A DNA stretch of 64,000 nt, taken from Sipunculus nudus. Taxonomy: Eukaryota; Annelida; Sipuncula; Golfingiida; Sipunculidae. A program made the translations under genes and the position numbers. How positions within the stretch are numbered: the stretch's first letter is position 1; each line of letters starts with the position of its first letter. Shown here in pieces: positions 25,385 to 36,187 of this stretch. Location: the NCBI GenBank assembly GCA_026874595.1, contig CM049306.1, positions 46,070,019-46,134,018 on the forward strand, given 5' to 3'. A model generated the notes under the pieces. That model did no database searches and was not told the DNA's origin. It worked only from the letters and a program-made list of their open reading frames with translations.

Positions 25385-25489
25385 ACCAGCATAGGCATAG
25401 GCTATTCTCACAGACTATATATGATATGAATAAAAGAAATGGCAGCCAGTCAGATTCAGCTGAGGGTCATGGGGCATGGGCCACTTTTT
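25385..25489 (+). mobile_element. Solo 3' end of family A2
   Basis: Matches the last ~105 bp of the A2 element (20470-20577): CATAGGCTATTCT, ATATGA, AAGAAATG, CAGTCAGATTCAGCTGAG, then a damaged palindrome CATGGGGCATGGGCCA. It lies between the two reverse transcriptase pieces. The rest of the element is missing. Confidence 0.7.
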
Positions 25490-25614
25490 TACAAAATATC
25501 TGAAAAAAAATTTTCTTTTAGTGGATTTCAGTCAAATTATATGGAGATCACAAAGTGAGTCCTGTTGCAAGGAAGATTCAATTGTTCTGAAGTGACCAGA
25601 ACATCAGTCATGCC

Positions 25615-25775
25615 TTATCAAGATTTTAAAAAATTTACCTAAGAAAATTGGTCCTGTCAAAATCAAGCAACTATGCATTATTATAAATCAATCATTTACC
25701 ACAGGTTTCTTTCCTGATAAACTAAAAATAGCAAAAATAACCCTGATTCACAAAAAAAGAAATCATTCTCTTAAT
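25615..25775 (+). pseudogene. Second copy of the reverse transcriptase N-terminal fragment
   Basis: Near-identical by eye to about 24627-24765 (AATTTACCTAAGAAAATTGG onward). It encodes the same IINQSFTTGFFPDKLK-like stretch and IAKITLIHKKK. Here the frame is cleaner (CTAAAAATAGCAAAAATAAC) than in the first copy, which has an A-run. The fragment stops before the NYRPIS motif. It is either a separate truncated insertion or a local duplication. Confidence 0.75.
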
Positions 25776-26361
25776 GTTTGATTTTGATTGGATACTGAAT
25801 TTTATTCAGTGGTAAATTAAATCACAGAGACCCAAACAGGTTTATGATTGCTGAACCTGAGGCATTGGTACACTAGCTGTACACCAGACCACCTCAGTTG
25901 CGATCACCATGCCACAGATTTCCGATTTACGGGATTGGTACCAATTAATCAAATGAAGCAATAAATCTTAACTGTGGCGGAGTAGGTGAGAAGGGTTTCT
26001 TGTCCCTGCAGCTACATTTACAAGGTTCAGAATCGTCAGTGATGCATGACCTGTTGACGCATGGTAATTGAGCCATGTTAAGGTCTGCTGAGTCTTCTCT
26101 TGGTTGATCAATAGTGTACTTACAGTAGACAGGGTACAGGTAGGTCAGCTTAAACACAGGTGTGTCAGGCCTTTTGTAAACACTCACCTTTTACCCTTCT
26201 TTGTGGTGCCATTAATTTTGCGCTTCACTTCTGGGGATGTATTAGGGATGCATAATACCTTTGAACATTTGCTCTGATTAACCCACTGATCCCAAATCAG
26301 CACCACCAGCTTTTAGGGATTTATATTTATCTGCAAAAAACAGCATTAAGCTTGGGTTATA
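25776..26361. other. Spacer with one coding-like minus-strand ORF
   Basis: Mostly unique DNA. On the minus strand 26187-25945 an 80-codon ORF is GC-richer than its surroundings and cysteine-rich at its C-terminal half (PCVNRSC, CKCSCRDKK). No family was recognised and there is no clear exon boundary, so it is not called as a gene. Confidence 0.3.
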
Positions 26362-27040
26362 GTTTGGGCCCCGCTTGACAAGCGGTGCCCTATAGTGATC
26401 CACCATGTCAGTCCGTCCTTCCGTCCATCAGTCCTTCCGTACTTTGGTCCTTCCGTCAGTGAAACTTTCTTTTTGCGCGCAATACCTCAACAACATACTG
26501 CAGCTTTCCCAAATTCACAGGGATGATTGGTACCTATGGAATTACATACCTGTTGGAATTCCAATATGGCTGCCATAGCCCAATTGCTTATTTTCTTTCG
26601 CGTTAACTCAGCAAAAACCCACTGCAGCTTTCCCAAATTTACAGGGGTGGTTGGTAAATATGAGGGCTCCAGACCTATTGAATTTCAGACCTGTTGGAAT
26701 TCCAATATTGTCACCACAACCCAATCGCTGATTTTTTTTTACACACGATAACTCAAAAACAACATACTGCGGCTTTCCCAAATTTACAGGGATGGTTGGT
26801 ACATATGAGGGCTCCAGACCTATTGAATTTCAGACCTGTTGGAATTCCAATATTGTCACCACAGCCCGATCGCTGATTTTCTTTCGCACGGGATAACTCA
26901 ACAACAACCTCCTGCAGCTTTCCCTATTTCACAGAGATCATTGGTGCCTATGAGGGCTCAACACCTATTGAATAACAGACTTGCTCAAAATCAAATATGG
27001 CTAACAGACTACATTTGGTGATTTTCAATTGCACACATTA
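26362..27040 (+). mobile_element. Family G element, 3' end not found
   Basis: Starts with a stem-loop (GGGCCCCGCTTG / AGCGGTGCCC, 26366-26390) and a CCTTCCGTCC-type stretch (about 26409-26455). It continues with about four monomers around CTGCAGCTTTCCCAAATT (near 26498, 26622, 26767, 26912; steps 124, 145 and 145 bp). The sequence fades at about 27040 with no matching 3' arm or CTWGTT end, so the copy is 3'-truncated or decayed. No GGTGGCGCCACC box. Confidence 0.7.
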
Positions 27041-27128
27041 TTTCAGACATATCTTCTTTATTATGATTTGATCCAGTAGGATTTTTTCCCTCATGCATAT
27101 GGATAAAACCCTGTTTCTGTTTGTCATA

Positions 27129-28575
27129 TTTTTAGCAAACCTGTGAGCTTATGCAATGGTGTGGCATAGTCTGGCGTCTGTATGTTAAGCCCATACTATC
27201 TTGAAAACAGCAAGAGTTAGCATCATGAAATTTTATGCAAAAAATTAGTCATCTAAAAAACTCTATCAGATTTTGCTTATTTTTTGGCTAATTGCATTTT
27301 CTTAGATTTATAGGGAAAAAGCAAAAAAAGCTTTAAAAATCTTCTTCTCCAAAACTGTTCAGCCAAATTGTCCAATATTTCACAAATGATTCCTGGAACA
27401 ATCTTTCTCAAGTTTGTTCGAATGGTTAGTTCGGTGAATTTTGGCCGAGTTACAGGAAGTTGAACTTAGTCATCTGTCCAAAAAAGCACACTAAAATGAC
27501 AGTCTCAGAAATGGCCAGAGCTATCATCACCAAATTTTATGCCAGTGTTGGTCACATGAATCATATATGAAATTCAGGTATTGGTGGTGCCACCTGCATT
27601 GACTTTTTTTTGTATGGAGGTTATTGGTCATATGTACAGTAACCCATAATTTCTCAGGAATAGCAGGAGCTACCATCCCCAGATTTTATTCAGTAATCTG
27701 TCACATATCAAATTTTGTGGGATTCAGCTTATATTTGTTCTATCTGCATTTACTTAGATTTTATAGGGAAAAAGCTGAAAACATTTAAAAGTCTTCTTCT
27801 TGTAAACGGTCCAGCCAAATTGTTCAATATTTAACAGAAATGATCCAAGAGGCAAGCCCATTCAAGTTTGTTCAAATGGTTTGCATTTGATGAATTTTAG
27901 TGGAATTACATGAATTTGAACAGTCATTTGGCCAAGTAAGCATACTGACAAAATAATTTCAGAAATGACAGAAGCTAGCATTACCAAGTATTGTGCAAAT
28001 GTTCGTCACATGACTCATATTTGAAGTTGCAGATTTTGTAATGCCACCTACATTGACCTTTTTTATGGGCAAAACCTCACAATTTTAGCCTCTTTCAGCT
28101 TAAAATGTTTATGATGAAACTGTCAAGTTGAATTGTTCGTTTTTTCAAAAGAATTATCCTTGGACATGGTTCTTGCAATCATATCAGAAAAGCTTAAGTT
28201 CAGGTCTTATGGCCATTATTATGTCTATTTCAAACTGAGGACTGCAAAACTGTTCTTCTACAAAATTATTGTTTCAGTTATAACTTATAACAATTGTAAC
28301 ATTGCACAATAATTATTTGTAGGTGGCCTTTGTTCAAGTTTACTTGAATGATTTTTGGCAGAATTATTGGACCTTTAACAATAAAAGGACTGCATCTTTT
28401 ATCATTCTAGATATTTTGATAACAAGTTTATGAATATGTCAGCTTGAAAAAAAAGCATTTTAGCCAAAGACTTTCTTTATATGTAAACAGATTAACCAAC
28501 AGGTCAAGATCGTTTCTGTATCTTTAAATAGGTTGAGAAACTGCCAACTGTTTCAGATTTGGCAACAGATAAAGA
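27129..28575 (+). mobile_element. Family D element, 3'-truncated
   Basis: Starts TTTTAGCAAACCTGTGAGCT at about 27130 and follows the D unit order without the internal block seen in the two long copies. Box GGTGGTGCCACC is near 27584. Sequence similarity ends near 28575 in the zone where the minisatellite begins in complete copies. The D terminal hairpin is absent. Confidence 0.8.
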
Positions 28576-29184
28576 GTATCCCCCCTCCCATATTGGAAAA
28601 TTTCCTTGATTATGCAATGTAAAGAGGACATTTTGAGGCAGTTTTCAAAATAAAATGCCTGAAAAACTTTTTTTTATGTCTTTGTGTTATGTAGTCAAAC
28701 TGTAGAGAGGTTTAATATTTAATATTTATATTTCTTCTAAATAAGGATATAAAATTTCAATCGTTTTCAAACAAGTCAATGGCGCAAAAGCGCACTTACT
28801 TTTCTTACTTGCAAAATGTTACCTTTTAAATGTAGTGCTCTGAGTGAAATAACTGATATGTTGAAGTCATATGTTAAACTTTGCATTTTACTGGGTTCCT
28901 TGGTCTCAACAGCACACAAGACTTCTAAGACCACAGATCGCGAGGTCAAGTACTGGTATCAGCAGAGGAACTGTCAGGGCCTGATGCTCTACAGTTGTTC
29001 TGCAGCTGTTCAAAAATATCCTTATACTCAACTAATAAATTTGAAATTAATAAACTGCAGATAACTTTAATAAATCTAATTGCTATTTAATAAAAAAGAA
29101 ATATGAAAAACGAAAACAAATTAAGAAAATTGGAAAATTAGATAAAATGAGAGATATTGCAGCTCAACGGGTGGCCGCGCACTG
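28576..29184. other. Spacer, no supported gene
   Basis: AT-rich. An 82-codon plus-strand ORF at 28816-29064 lacks recognisable motifs. Nothing else was seen before the MITE end at 29185. Confidence 0.35.
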
Positions 29185-29226
29185 AAGGTTAAAATTAGCG
29201 TGGGCGGTGCCTTAGAACCATACTTT
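29185..29226 (-). mobile_element. MITE (family H) terminal fragment
   Basis: About 40 bp matching the right end of the H copies: TTAAAATTAGCGTGGGCGGT, GCCTTAGAACC, CATAC. It then runs into a G-tract instead of the expected CTTTTATTTT. The rest of the element is missing. Confidence 0.6.
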
Positions 29227-32200
29227 GGGGGGGGGGGAATGGAAATATTTTACTTTTTTTCTGAGCAGCTCTCTTTTTTCCTCTTTTTTTATGCAGTTAA
29301 AGAAGTTTGATGTTAACATACTACACTATAGTCTAAAAGAACATTTTCAAAATTTACTTCATGGAAACATACAGCATGTATTTCAACAAGTTCAGAAAGA
29401 CCCATATCTGTCAATAACTGTTGCACATTATATTTGTATCAAACAGCAAAGTTTGGCTGATGTTAATTGTGGTCTCTGCATGACTAACTTTGACACAAAG
29501 GTTTTAAGGTATTAATGTAAACACTGTATAGGGTTTCCTTCCGGGTAATTTTGTCCCAAATCATTGATCAAGGGTGAAGGTGCTGTTGGCAGTTGACATA
29601 GATCTGATGAGCATCAATTCCTCTTTCCGTCCATCTGTCTGTCAGAACAGAAACAAACACAGTAACAAATTAACATACAGTCACCATATTCATTCTATTG
29701 ATGCATCCCATGAATGGCTAGGTTTAGTATAAACATGGATAACCTAGCCACCGATTTCAAGGTTAAACATGGTCTTGCTAAAATGATGTAAGCGCAATAA
29801 TATGATCACAAATTGACATTCCTGGTGTTGCTGCCTGTTTGTTACTGATATTGCACTCATTAGTCTTTTTAAGTAGTGTCTTTTTAATTTCCCATAGGTA
29901 TTCTGCCTCTTATTTGGCAGCTACTTAATTGATTGGGGGGGGGGGGGGGACAAACCAGATTTGTTCCAAAGATCAATTTTTCTTGTTAAGTCTGTAATAA
30001 CTCAGTATGAATAGAAATTATAGATTCAATATGTAAAATCTTTCTGAAAATTAATTGTACATTTTTTTACTTTAGTTAATTAACTTAATAGATCTTCCTA
30101 TTGAGCTGGTGTTAATAATTCATGAATTCTGTAAAAATAATTGACAAACCTGCAAGTGAATCTCCTGAAATTTTAACTCTGGATATTACTAGTAGCCTTT
30201 TAATTACACATCAAGATTGTTAGATTCAAATAGAATAGATAATAAATGTTCCAACATATGAAACCAGTTATGTTATTTTATAGGTATAGGTATTTTTAGG
30301 TATTTTTTAAACAATTGTTCATCATCAGCCAAGGTAATAATTGATTTGAAAAGGAGATATCTTTACCACAAAAATAAAACAAAAGTTGTAAGTGAATATT
30401 ATTTACAGTAAGTCGCCTGCATTTCCAGGGCCAGCATAATGACAGGTCTAATCTCAAATGACAATGTTTCTATCTTATCACATTTGTTTAAGTGACAAGT
30501 TGAGCTGTGATCAGTATCTGTTAGGTGGAAAAAGGCAGCATGCCCTTGAAATAAATCATTAAACATTTTCTTTACTCTCCCAGCAACAGTGATAAATAGG
30601 AATATCAACACCAGGATTTGATTGTCACTGAAATTATAAACAGGTCCACAGTCTCGATGGTAATACCCTCAGTGTGAAGGTATAATCATCACCTTTTCAT
30701 GTAATTATCAAAATATAATAACACAGGATGCAGCTATAACTTAATTAATACAGTTTTCATGCAATGGGAGCTAGTACTAGTTTGAATACGGATGACCTTG
30801 GCCGTATTTGTCAAGGTCTCAGAGATAATCATGCTATAATAATTTTATCGCAATAACTCCAAAGAATTTGTGGTGCAGTCACCATACTTGCACCATTGAT
30901 GAATCTCATGTAGGGCTAGCTAGATCAAGTTCGAATAAGGGTGACCTTGCCACAGTTTTCAAGGTCACACAGGCATCTTTCACTATTTGTTATGATAATA
31001 CACTCATCAGTCCTTTTAAGAAGTGTCTATTGATTTTCACACTGGTATACAAAGCCTTTCCTCCAGCTACTTTCATGGTAGGTGGGAGACAAACCAGATT
31101 AAACGGATTAACGTTTCTTGTAATACTAGTATGTTATTGCAGCAATATACACAGTGTATTGCTGGTACTGTTTTTTCTCTTAAAATTCAAATTAGAAATG
31201 ACACTATAGACTGGAGGTGACCTCAGGGCAGTATCTCGTTCTAATCTATGAGTCAGTGTAGTCCAAGTCTCTGAAAAAGTGGGCTTGAGTGCCCATTCAT
31301 GTCCAAGTCTGGACTGGAGTCTGCATCACCAGTCTGTTGTGTTCAGGTGATCAGACTGAAGACAGACTGGTTCAGTTTGAAAAAATAGATTTATGTAGTC
31401 CATTTTATTTTGCAACTTCTGTAACATTATATTTGGTAGTATTTCTTTAATAATACATACTCCATTGCCACAAAGTTTCCATAAGGAACACATGGACTGT
31501 AGTAAAATTTTCAAGATTGACATCTTGATGTATCTCATTATATCGCATTTTATAAACTTATCTTCTAACATAATCATCAGAGTAGTAGGTATGATGAAAA
31601 CCAAAATTATGATCCATACTAATATGTTATGCTAAACATAAACATTTAACCGTATCATCAACATATATATGTGGGACCCATAGATAGCAATGGATGTTGT
31701 GTATTTTATATGTTATAATAATAATCAAAAAGTGAGTAACGGTGTATCAAATGCAGATGCTTTGTAATTTTCACAGGGGACTATAAGTACAGGAGTTACT
31801 CAGTGTGACAGGGGTACAGTAACTCAGGAGTTATTTCACTTTCAAATCCTATTAGTAAAAAAGAAAAGTCCCATCCACTGAGTGGGTAGACTATTGTGGC
31901 CAATGTAGGTTCACTTGTCTGGGATTTGCCCTGTCAAATGGTTTCTTTTTTGCATTTTCCTTTCTTTTTTTATTTTCTTTAGTGCAATGTTTAGAATTTC
32001 CAAATCACTGCAGCCTGCAGAGATATCGTTTGAAGCAGGCTGTCTCTTCTTGGGGCTATATCAATTCTTTTCCACTTCAGTGTAGACGAAGGCCATTGTA
32101 GCCAAACCCAATAGGGTGCATTAGTGCATGCAGTAAATCTATGTTCTGAATAAGAATTGCCCAGGGATAGCAGGTTTTGATTCCAGATAAAGATTTGTTT

Positions 32201-33025
32201 CTGCTACTTTTTTTGTTATATAGATTCTTTCCTGCTTCTTTTATACAAGAGTAACTGTTTACGGGTACTGTTCATGAATTATGAACCTTTGAAGGTTTGG
32301 TTTAAGGGTATCATAAGCCTCACACTTGAATTGCTCCCTTTCTTTCCTTTAAAAGCTAAAATCTTTCAAACATCTTATCACAGTCCCAGGCTTGGCTTTA
32401 AGCAGTCAAACAAGCATGATTTGGATGTTACGGGGAAAAAGTTAAATTCAAATAACCTTAGTCCTATTTAGAGCAGATACTTCATGTAGTAAAACACCCA
32501 GCTTGAAAGTGTATAACTTGTTAGTCTTTATTTGCTCAAGCTGATCTAATTTTACAGGCAAATAGGCCTGATGCAACATATTTACCAGAACATGCACCCA
32601 TGCTGTGGTCACAGAGGGATCGAATGAGAGAATCAGATTGATGTTCCCATTCATTCTTCCTCAGCAAAAAAATTGCTATGTCCTTACATTGTCTTTTTTT
32701 TCCATGCATGTAAGGTCAGGATAGCATTATATCGTAGGACAAGCTTTTTACAGCCAGTGGAAATTAACAATCAGTAGATGTTATTATAAAGCTTTTGTTG
32801 TGTTTAAGTCATATATGAAGCAAGCTATGGAAATATTCTGATGGTAGTTCTTGTTATGGTCATAGCTCTTTCATATCACTTTCACTGCAGTCTTAATTAG
32901 TAGTAGGAGCCATGATACAACAACATTCTGTATAGACATTTAGTGCTTGTTGGGCTCCTTTGATTTTTTATATATCTGGAATGCATTAAGCTAGAGAAGC
33001 ATTATAACTATACAAACTTTATTAT
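29227..33025. other. Long interval with two diverged copies of an old repeat
   Basis: About 29560-30000 and 30840-31110 share TAACA...CAGTCACCATA, ATTGATG, CACTCATTAG or CACTCATCAG, and AGTGTCTTTTTAATTT or AGTGTCTATTGATTTT. They also share GGGAGACAAACCAGATT-like DNA, in the same order and orientation. These are old dispersed-repeat copies. G-tracts occur at 29227 and 29935. ORFs up to 113 codons (30868-31209) overlap the old repeat and are not credible genes. The remainder is unique. Confidence 0.45.
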
Positions 33026-33935
33026 TGTATCCGCCAAAACAGAGTTTTGCGGATACTATGTTTTCAGCCCACCGTTGCCGACTCCGCGTAGGTGTCCGGA
33101 GAACTCCTCTGTAAACGCTGGGCAGAATTTTACGAAACCCGGGATTATGTTCGGGTCACATGTGAACTGCTACGCCCCGATTTTGTTTTGACCTCTGACC
33201 TTTCCTCTGCGCTCTGCATCCATTTGTGCGTCTGTTTCCACACATAAGCCCACATATCTCGGGAACCGTTTGACCAATCAGGAAAAAAATTTTGCACAAA
33301 TGTAGCCCTTGGATAGCTTTATAACATACACAAAAAATGGTGGCGCCACCTGCAACCATGTTTGCACAGTGTCCATCTGTTCGTCTGCCTTGGGTTAAAA
33401 TCACTCATATCTCTGCAGTGGTTTGACTAATTTACCTGAACTTCGGCATGCGTGTGTATACATCCTGGATAGCTTTCCTGATTTTATGACAGGTGGCGCC
33501 ACCTACATTCACCTTTACGCTGCAGACATACAAGCTCATTTCTCTGGAACTGTTTGAGCGATTGGGCCAAAATTTTGCATGTGTGTAGATCTCACATAGC
33601 TCTTTATCATAAGCAAAACTGGTGGCGCCACCTGCAGCCATTTTTGCACAGGGTCTGTCTGTTTGTCTGCCACGGGCTAAAATCACTCATATCTCGGTAG
33701 TGGTTTGACTTATCTGCCTTCAATTTTGCATATATATACAACTTTGACAGCTTTCTGGATTTTGTGGTAGGTGGCACAACCTATGTACACATTTCGACTG
33801 CAGACATCCATGCTAATATGCAACACTTCACTCTATTTCCCCTTGCAATTAACTCAATCCATGCCTCACTTCCACTGTTCCACTTTGATTTAGGCGGATA
33901 CACTTAGTCACTTGTCGACTACCCGTATTCTAGTT
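33026..33935 (+). mobile_element. Family B element, third copy
   Basis: The cleanest 5' hairpin of the family. GTATCCGCCAAAAC pairs with GTTTTGCGGATAC (33027-33056), separated by three bases apart from one unpaired C. The 3' side has GGCGGATAC (about 33893) and ends TCGACTACCCGTATTCTAGTT. Boxes are at about 33339, 33492, 33621 and, decayed, 33772 (steps 153, 129, 151). Flanked by unique DNA. Shortest complete B copy (910 bp). Non-coding. Confidence 0.87.
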
Positions 33936-34420
33936 ATATATTATCTTTGTTTGATGCACTGTATTATCTGATGTCTGTCCTCTCATAATTATTATTGTTT
34001 TTTACCACCACAAAAGACCATGTTTGATTATGGCCTGCCATGTAAAGCCAGTCGGACTTGCTAGCATTGGAGACTGCAAGAAACCTGCTGCCAAATTCTG
34101 TAAGATGATTATACGTATGCCTGCATGGTCCGTGCCATTGAAAGTAAAAAAGATATCTCTGATAGATGATTGGTTTCAAGAGGGGCATTTATACTGAAAT
34201 CAGCTGTATCCAGTAAATCACCTGGGCCAATCAGCACTCTGTATTCAAAAACTCTGCTATACATTTGGTTATTCACATTTACACTGACTGATTGTTTTAG
34301 TCACACGGTCTGTTCTTGTTCTGGTTGACATGACAAATTCATCTCTGGTTGTGGGAATATGACCTGTTTAGGAACTAGGTCACTGGTCCATGTACAAGTA
34401 AACACATATAACTTTACAGC
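33936..34420. other. Spacer, no supported gene
   Basis: Unique-looking DNA of about 485 bp between B and D elements. A 74-codon minus-strand ORF has no motif. Confidence 0.35.
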
Positions 34421-34961
34421 TTTTTTTGCGAACCTGTGATCTTATGCGATGGTGTGGCATTTTTTTCTGTTGTCCATACGTTAACCAATACTATCTCGAA
34501 AATGGCAGGAGCTAGCATCACCAAATTTCAAAACATCTCTGAAACTATATAGTCAAATTGTTCAATATTTAACAGAAATAATCCCTGGGCAAATTTATAC
34601 ATCTCGGATAGCTTTGTCATAAACAAGACATGTGGCACCACCTACAATTGTTTGGGTTTCATACATCTGTGCATATAGCTCAAGAGAGGTTTGAAGTATC
34701 TGCCTGAAATTTACACGGCAATATATCTTTGATGACTTTCTCATACACAAGACTTGTGGCGGTACCTATAATCATTTTTCTTTTGTGTACATCCATTCCA
34801 ATATTTTAGGAGTGTTGTTGTGTAATTGGTGCTTGAACTTGAGATCAAATTGTTTAGTACTGGAATGTACATGTGCATGTCACAAGTTTTATTGAAAGTT
34901 AATCAAGTACTTTTCAAATATTGGTCAAGCACAGGTTTGCATTAGGCCTGTAGGCCTTGTT
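34421..34961 (+). mobile_element. Family D element, short complete copy
   Basis: Only 541 bp, but with both ends. The 5' TTTTTTTGCGAACCTGTGAT carries arm CGAACCTGTG. The 3' CACAGGTTTG, ATTAGGCCTGTAGGCCT and TGTT match the other copies. The interior keeps two boxes (GTGGCACCACCT near 34631, GTGGCGGTACCT near 34757) and the D terminal block (TTGTGTAATTGG). Deletion of the central array shows that the ends plus a short body are what define the family. Confidence 0.8.
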
Positions 34962-35127
34962 ATTATTTAGGCTTGGTTGTTTTATAAACCATATGTAGAC
35001 TGACCAAGATCAATTACAGAGACTGAGTGCATCGAATTGTTTCTTTATTTAAAGACCAGTTTTTTGCATATATCCAATGAATGTATCATCTATTTCATAT
35101 ATGTATAAAGGTCTGAGGACATTCACC

Positions 35128-36187
35128 TTTTTTAGCCCTCAGCCCTTAGGCTGATGGGCTATTGTCATCACCCAAGCTGTCCGTCCGTCCGTCCGTCCGT
35201 CTGCCCGTCCGTCCGTCCGGCGTCTGTTAACTTTTACCTTGTGAGCGGGATATCTTGAAAAGGATTCATCGTCAGAATTTTATTTCCTCAGTAAAGATGT
35301 ATATCGACAAAATCTCGGTCAAGTTAGAAAATGGGTGACCTTGACCTATTTTTCTACATTTTAGAGCTGATTATAGAAAAACACTTAGATGCTTATTACT
35401 CAGTAACCATTTGGTGGATTTTCACAAAACTTACTACAATTATTGGGACTGATAGTCTGTACCTGCTACACAAGTTTGGTGGCGCCACCTACAATTTCTG
35501 ATTTTTATTTAATTTTTATCGGATTTTTCAACTTTGGGCTTGTGAGCGGGATATCTCTAAAAGGATTCACCGTAGGAATATTATTTTTTCGGTGAAGATG
35601 TATCTTGACAAAATCTTGGTCAAGTTTGAAGATGGGTGACCTTGACCTATTTTTCTACGTTTTAGAGCTGATTATAGAAAAAACATTTAGAAGCTTATTT
35701 CTCAGGAACCATTTGGTGGATTTTCACAATACTTACTATGATTATAGGGACTGATGGTCTGTAACTGATGCAGGAGTTTGGAGGCACCACCTACAATTTC
35801 TGATTTTTAATGAATTTTTCTTGGATTTTTCAACTTTGTCCTTGTGAGCGGGATATCTCTTAAAAGATTCACAATAGGAATTTTATTTCTTTGGTGAAGA
35901 TGTATATGGACAAAATCTAGGTCAAGTTCGAAGATGGGTGACCTTGACCTATTTTTCAAGGTCACAGAGCTTATAATAGAATAAAACTTAGAAGCTTATA
36001 TTTCAGGAAGCATTTGGTGGATTGTTATAAATTATGGTACATACCTCTCCATTTTAAATTTATAACTGAGACATGTACAGATATATATCCATGTGAGAAC
36101 AGATATTTAGTACTTGTTACTGTTACCACCTCTAAACACTGTTCTTTTGGCTGAGGGCTTTTGTCAGCTTCTGCTGATATTCTAGTT
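35128..36187 (+). mobile_element. Family C element, second copy
   Basis: Arms AGCCCTCAGCC (35134-35144) and GGCTGAGGGCT (36149-36159) are exact inverted matches. The terminal hairpin TCAGC-TTCT-GCTGA (36164-36177) is followed by TATTCTAGTT. (CCGT)n at about 35180-35222 is longer than in the copy at 16597. Three ~303 bp monomers match that copy unit for unit. Box GGTGGCGCCACC is at about 35478. Flanks are unique. Non-coding. Confidence 0.87.

Noticed and set aside
25945-26187. Cysteine-rich minus-strand ORF as a secreted peptide gene
   Set aside because: No signal peptide, no clear exon edges, and no recognised cysteine framework; kept only as a note.
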